A stretch of 57,192 bases of DNA from Verrucomicrobiales bacterium (GTDB lineage: Bacteria; Verrucomicrobiota; Verrucomicrobiia; Verrucomicrobiales; DEV007). Under the pieces are notes generated by a model, which was given only the letters and a program-made list of their open reading frames with translations, did not search any database and had not been told where the DNA came from. Where the stretch lies: the NCBI GenBank assembly GCA_029213195.1, contig JARGNI010000037.1:1-57192 (forward strand), in the 5' to 3' direction. The number at the start of each line of letters is the position of its first letter. Position 1 is the stretch's first letter. The position numbers and the translations under genes were made by a program. Below are positions 53,167-57,192 of this stretch, in pieces.

Positions 53167-54321
53167 ATGTTCGAAATGGTTTCCATGCAGCATACTGGAA
53201 TATTGGCAAAGTGGATCGCGGCGTTCTTCATCACGACTCTGTTGATCTGGGGAGCAACTGCGATGTTTACGCAGAATTATTATCCCAAAACATGGTCCCG
53301 TGAACTTGCTCGAAATGTGCCGGTCTCCGGTTGGAGCTTTTCCGGGAGATCGGAGGGATGGGCTGAAACCCACTTCGGTGCTCAAGGCCTCGTCGGAATG
53401 GGCGAAAAACTCCCGGAGGGTTCGAAGGTTTTGATTTGGGGCGATTCTTTTGTAGAGGCATTTCATGTGCCCGATCACGAAAAAATGCACAGGCAGCTGA
53501 CGGAGATGCTGGGTGATGAACCGGCAGGCTCCTCATATACTGCCGTGGCAATGGGGCAGAGTTGGTGGAGCGTAGCAGATCACTTCTTTCGTATCCCCGA
53601 GTATGAACGCCTGCTCGGAGACGTTCGCCTTCATGTCATCCACCTTTTCACCCTCGATGATGTCTATCCGGATCAATACGAAGGAGCAAAAGTTTCTCTT
53701 TTTCGCAGCGAACCGAAACTCCATTTCGAGAAATTCGACAATGAGTACTCAGAGATAGAGCCTCCTGCGGAAAGTCAACTATTTCGTGATTCGGTCTTTC
53801 GGGCCCGGCTTCATTACTTCCTGCGGTTGAAGAACCAAATCGCTTCCCTCCTTCAATTGCAGGGCTTGCGCTTTTCGCCGGGAAACCATTCAGGAAACAC
53901 GGCTGGCGGGGAGGACCATAGAGACTGGGATCGGCTGCTGGACCCCGAGTGGGTTGACGATCCGGCGCCTCTCGATGCCTGGCAGTTCGTTCTCGATTCC
54001 CTTCGCGGGGCGACGGACGCGCCGATCCTCTTTGTCTATGCACCCGCGACTCCTTCCGTTAGCGAAGGGGAAATCGTTACCAGAAATCCGGAAGCCTCAT
54101 TGGCTCAATCGTTTGGGGCACTTTGTCGTCAGAACGAATTCGGCTTCATCAATCTTGAGAACCGGTTCCTCGAACATTGGCAGGAAAACGGGGCTTTTCA
54201 TCGAGGCTTCCACACCTCGCGCCCCTGGGAAGGGCATTACAATGCAGAGGGCCACCGGATCGTGGCCGAGGCAATCACCCAGTGGATCAAGGAGAACCCG
54301 GATGTTGTTCACCCAGATTGA
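53167..54321 (+). CDS. Membrane-anchored SGNH-type protein, partner of MBOAT 2
   Basis: A 384-aa protein with one helix (WIAAFFITTLLIWGATAMF) and an SGNH-like domain: VLIWGDSFVEAFHV holds the catalytic Ser, and GHYNAEGHRIVAEAI the C-terminal His region, as in AlgJ/AlgX-type acetylation proteins. The start follows the preceding stop directly, and its end overlaps the second MBOAT by 20 bases, so the two are a functional pair. Start ATG 53185 is an alternative. Confidence 0.84.
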   Translation: MFEMVSMQHTGILAKWIAAFFITTLLIWGATAMFTQNYYPKTWSRELARNVPVSGWSFSGRSEGWAETHFGAQGLVGMGEKLPEGSKVLIWGDSFVEAFHVPDHEKMHRQLTEMLGDEPAGSSYTAVAMGQSWWSVADHFFRIPEYERLLGDVRLHVIHLFTLDDVYPDQYEGAKVSLFRSEPKLHFEKFDNEYSEIEPPAESQLFRDSVFRARLHYFLRLKNQIASLLQLQGLRFSPGNHSGNTAGGEDHRDWDRLLDPEWVDDPAPLDAWQFVLDSLRGATDAPILFVYAPATPSVSEGEIVTRNPEASLAQSFGALCRQNEFGFINLENRFLEHWQENGAFHRGFHTSRPWEGHYNAEGHRIVAEAITQWIKENPDVVHPD

Positions 54322-55714
54322 ATTCTACTTCTTCCTCTTTGCGGTATTCGGATCGATTCTCCTGATCCGGAATTACGCGTTGCAGAAATGGGTGCTCCTT
54401 CTCGCGAGCTACTATTTCTATGCCTACTGGGATTGGCGGTTTGCGGGTCTCCTCCTTTCCTGCACCGCGGTGAACTATTTCCTCGCGGGACGGATGGCGG
54501 GAGCTTCGCCGAAGCACAAAAAAGGACTCATCACGGTCTCCCTGGTCTACAGCCTCGGGGTGCTCGGCTTCTTCAAGTATTTCAACTTCTTCGTCGATTC
54601 CTTCCGTTCCCTTCTCGGCTATGCGCCGGACGAAGCCTCCACCCTCGACATCATCCTTCCAGTCGGCATTTCCTTCTACACCTTCCAGACCCTGAGCTAC
54701 ACCATCGATGTGTATCGGGGACAATTGAAGCACGACGCCGGATTTCGCGACTTCGCCCTGTTCGTGGCCTTCTTTCCCCAACTCGTGGCAGGCCCCATCG
54801 TCCGGGCCTCCGAGTTCCTGCCTCAATTGAAAACGCGCCGGAAGCTTTCGTGGGATCGCGCCTTCGATGGATTCCGCCAGTTCACCCTCGGATTGTTCAA
54901 GAAGGTGTTCATTGCCGACCGGCTCGCTCTCTTTGTCGATCCGGCCTTCGAAAACGCGGAAGCCCTCTCGGGCCTGACCCTCTGGATCGTGATCCTCGCC
55001 TATGCGATCCAGATCTACTGTGACTTTTCGGGCTATTCCGATATGGCGATCGGAATCGCCCGTGCCATGGGATACGACTTTTCCCGAAATTTCAACCATC
55101 CCTATATCGCGACGGATATCCAGGATTTCTGGAGGCGATGGCATATCTCTCTCTCCTCCTGGTTGCGCGACTATCTCTACATCCCCCTGGGAGGGAACCG
55201 AAAGGGACGGCGGCGCACCTACCTCAATCTCCTCGTCACGATGGTGCTTGGGGGCCTGTGGCACGGGGCCGCCTGGACTTTCGTGGTGTGGGGTGCTCTT
55301 CACGGAGGAGCGCTCGCCATCGACCGATGGTTGCGGGAACGGTTCGGAGGAGAGCCCAGGGCTCGTCATGCCCCGAGAAAACGTCCCCTTCATGGAGGAT
55401 TGGGGTGGGGGATTACCCTCGTGGTCGTCCTCGTGGGATGGACTTTCTTTCGAGCTGCGGACATTGGCTCGGCCTGGAACATGCTGGGACGTATGTTTAC
55501 CTTCGCCGACGGGCTGGCCTGGTATTCCCCTTTTGCCTTGAGTGTCATCGGAGCGGTGGCAGGATATCACGGACTCATCGCCCTGGGGATTCGTCCCGTC
55601 GAATGGTTGAAAGCGAACACGGTTTTCGGCCCGTCGGTTCTCTTTTTGATGCTCTGGCTCGTCATCGCGTTTTTTCCGAGGGGGTTCCAGCCGTTTATTT
55701 ATTTTCAGTTTTGA
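54302..55714 (+). CDS. MBOAT O-acyltransferase (AlgI-like), copy 2
   Basis: A 470-aa enzyme paralogous to MBOAT 1. Motifs: YYFYAYWDWRFAGLLL, LPVGISFYTFQTLSYTIDVY, FFPQLVAGPIVRASEFLPQ, RRWHISLSSWLRDYLYI and GGLWHGAAWTFVVWGALHG with catalytic His321. The start MLFTQIEFYFF is chosen because it matches copy 1; the open frame reaches 348 bases further upstream but that part overlaps the SGNH gene and has no similarity. Confidence 0.95.
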   Translation: MLFTQIEFYFFLFAVFGSILLIRNYALQKWVLLLASYYFYAYWDWRFAGLLLSCTAVNYFLAGRMAGASPKHKKGLITVSLVYSLGVLGFFKYFNFFVDSFRSLLGYAPDEASTLDIILPVGISFYTFQTLSYTIDVYRGQLKHDAGFRDFALFVAFFPQLVAGPIVRASEFLPQLKTRRKLSWDRAFDGFRQFTLGLFKKVFIADRLALFVDPAFENAEALSGLTLWIVILAYAIQIYCDFSGYSDMAIGIARAMGYDFSRNFNHPYIATDIQDFWRRWHISLSSWLRDYLYIPLGGNRKGRRRTYLNLLVTMVLGGLWHGAAWTFVVWGALHGGALAIDRWLRERFGGEPRARHAPRKRPLHGGLGWGITLVVVLVGWTFFRAADIGSAWNMLGRMFTFADGLAWYSPFALSVIGAVAGYHGLIALGIRPVEWLKANTVFGPSVLFLMLWLVIAFFPRGFQPFIYFQF

Positions 55715-55751
55715 GTGAGCAACGATCAAGGGGTGCCAGTACGGATTCGGA

Positions 55752-56912
55752 ATGATCTCCTTCTTTTACAACAACTGTGAACGCGTCACGTCGTCGGGAA
55801 GCACCATCCGCGAGCTGGACGGATTGCGATTCCTGGCTTTGTCGCTCGTTTTCCTGCTCCACCTGAACCATTCCCTCATGGTTCATCCGGGCGTCGCTGC
55901 GCAATCTACAGCCTGGGAGAAATCGGTGATGTATGCCTTCGAGTTTGGATCTCTTGGTGTTCAGCTCTTTTTTCTGATCAGCGGGTTTATTCTTGGACTG
56001 CCCTTTGCGCGAGCCAGCTTGGGTGAGGGGCGCCGTGTCGCTTTGAAAACCTTTTACCTGCGGCGACTCACCAGGCTCGAGCCACCCCTGATCATCCATT
56101 TGACCGTCATGCTGGGACTGTATGTGATCATTGAGGGGGAATCGCTGGTGGCCCTCCTTCCCCATTATGCGGCCACCATCACCTATCTGCACAGTCACCT
56201 CTACGGAGCATTAAGTCCACTCAACGAGATGACGTGGTCTCTCGAGGTCGAAGCGCAGTTTTATCTCGCGACCCCTTTGCTCTGTCTTCTCTTCCGGATT
56301 CGAAACCTCTTCGCGAGGAGAGGTCTTATTGTTCTCGGGATCCTTGGATTTGGTTGTATCGGCCCCGATCTCTCAAGAACGTTGCTCCCGGTCCAGCTGT
56401 CCTATTTTCTGACCGGATTTCTCCTCGTCGACATCTACCTCGTCAGTTGGAAGTCGAACCCGCCCCGATCGAAATGGGCCGACGGAGTGGCGCTGGCCAG
56501 CATCGCTCTGTTCATGCTCGTTTGCCGGTTTCACAAGATGCTTCCCATGGTTCCGGCTCTCTGGGCTCTCCTCATGGGACTCTTCTGTTGGGCCGCATTT
56601 CGTGGACCGATCACAAACAGGATTTTCCGTCTGCGTTTTCCAGCCACCATTGGCGGAATGTGCTATACCTATTACCTGTACCACCTGGTGGTCATTCACG
56701 GAGTTTCCTTGATCCTCGTGAAGTATTGTCCCATTGCGAGCTACCTGGAGGGGTTCGTCATCTACCTGCTTGTTGGGGGTCTCGCAAATTTCGTAATCTG
56801 TAGCGTCCTGTTTGTTCTCTTCGAAAAGCCCTTTATGAGGTGGCGGCCCTGCAAGGGGAATTGGGGCAACGGTTTGTTCCCCCTGATTTCCTGGAGGGGA
56901 GTTAAGACCTAG
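55752..56912 (+). CDS. Acyltransferase 3 family membrane protein (OafA-like)
   Basis: A 386-aa integral membrane protein with about ten helices. The family start is IRELDGLRFLALSLVFLLHLNHS, with the conserved Arg-Glu-x-Asp and a His; GVQLFFLISGFILGLPF and FYLRRLTRLEPPL follow, and EMTWSLEVEAQFYLATPLL holds a conserved Trp-Ser-Leu-x-x-Glu motif. Such enzymes O-acylate surface sugars without a separate SGNH partner. It lies 37 bases after MBOAT 2 and is probably the end of the operon. Confidence 0.93.
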   Translation: MISFFYNNCERVTSSGSTIRELDGLRFLALSLVFLLHLNHSLMVHPGVAAQSTAWEKSVMYAFEFGSLGVQLFFLISGFILGLPFARASLGEGRRVALKTFYLRRLTRLEPPLIIHLTVMLGLYVIIEGESLVALLPHYAATITYLHSHLYGALSPLNEMTWSLEVEAQFYLATPLLCLLFRIRNLFARRGLIVLGILGFGCIGPDLSRTLLPVQLSYFLTGFLLVDIYLVSWKSNPPRSKWADGVALASIALFMLVCRFHKMLPMVPALWALLMGLFCWAAFRGPITNRIFRLRFPATIGGMCYTYYLYHLVVIHGVSLILVKYCPIASYLEGFVIYLLVGGLANFVICSVLFVLFEKPFMRWRPCKGNWGNGLFPLISWRGVKT

Positions 56913-57192
56913 CATGAACATCGTTCGTCGTAGTGATCGTTTTCCAAGAGCGTCAAACGTGTCGACACAATAACCGAATTAGATCATTCTTTCTCATGAG
57001 TCCTTCTACCCCTCTACGAACCTTTTCCGGCTGGCTGAGTGGAGCATTGCCCGTTATCCCCGAGTTCACTCTATCCTCCGATGAATTTTCCTGCGTTTGC
57101 CGGTATCGCTTCGCGTTCCCGTTCCCGTTCACGACAAGAAGTGGGGTCGGAAACGGAGCCAGTCGCGAAGCGTTTTTATTGAAGCTGCCGGA
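56913..57192 (+). other. Window end: possible gene start and terminator-like dyad
   Basis: From ATG 56996 a frame of 65 codons stays open to the window edge (start MSPSTPLRTFSGWLSG), but its composition is not convincing. Within it CGCTTCGCG (57107) pairs with CGCGAAGCG (57164), followed by TTTTT, which looks like a long-loop terminator. Either reading is possible; the sequence past the edge is needed. Confidence 0.35.

Noticed and set aside
53954-54301. 116-residue N-terminal extension of the second MBOAT
   Set aside because: It overlaps the SGNH gene in another frame, and the first MBOAT starts at the position equivalent to ATG 54302.
54287-55729. 480-aa minus-strand open frame opposite the second MBOAT gene
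   Set aside because: The plus strand encodes a complete MBOAT enzyme; the antisense frame is charged, low in hydrophobic residues and without family features.

Overview
The window looks like a chromosomal segment of a Gram-negative bacterium, most probably from the Verrucomicrobiota or a related PVC lineage. This is inferred from the secreted transglutaminase/FGE-type protein, the short prepilin-like gene, the weak Shine-Dalgarno signals at many starts, and the palindromic intergenic repeats. An outer membrane is implied by a beta-barrel protein with a C-terminal Phe and a Wza-type export lipoprotein. No tRNA, rRNA, CRISPR array, transposase or integrase was seen.

Region 1 (1-11.2 kb) is mostly housekeeping: glutamate synthase gltB-gltD, a cold-shock protein with a strong terminator, a DUF808 membrane protein, and a secreted 838-aa protein joining a transglutaminase-like core, split FGE-type sulfatase-modifying-factor segments and a C-terminal carbohydrate-binding-like domain.

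Region 2 (11.2-15.7 kb) is a probable signalling module: two related PepSY-like proteins transcribed divergently, an OmpR-family response regulator and a histidine kinase. The divergent promoter holds two oppositely oriented arrays of CTCAT-type repeats spaced exactly 11 bp apart, the geometry of OmpR/PhoB-family binding sites. A MEKHLA protein and a small cupin follow.

Region 3 (15.9-57 kb) is a very large exopolysaccharide / surface glycan locus. It contains the export and chain-length machinery (outer-membrane barrel, Wza-like lipoprotein, Wzc-like tyrosine kinase, Wzx-like flippase, O-antigen ligase/polymerase), a priming sugar phosphotransferase, GT2, GT4 and GT39 glycosyltransferases, a nucleotide-sugar dehydrogenase, four SAM methyltransferases, a deacetylase-like protein and a hexapeptide acetyltransferase. 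All four enzymes expected for GDP-D-glycero-alpha-D-manno-heptose are present, but split: gmhA lies at 34.7 kb and gmhB-hddC-hddA at 50.1-52.4 kb. The right end carries two MBOAT O-acyltransferases, three SGNH-type proteins and an acyltransferase-3 protein, so the glycan is probably heavily O-acylated. A repetitive 0.7-kb spacer upstream of the ligase gene holds several hairpins and nested inverted repeats.

The two most unusual items are the PepSY/two-component divergon with its 11-bp-periodic operator arrays, and the secreted transglutaminase protein in which the terminal segment of the FGE fold appears before, not after, the rest of the fold.
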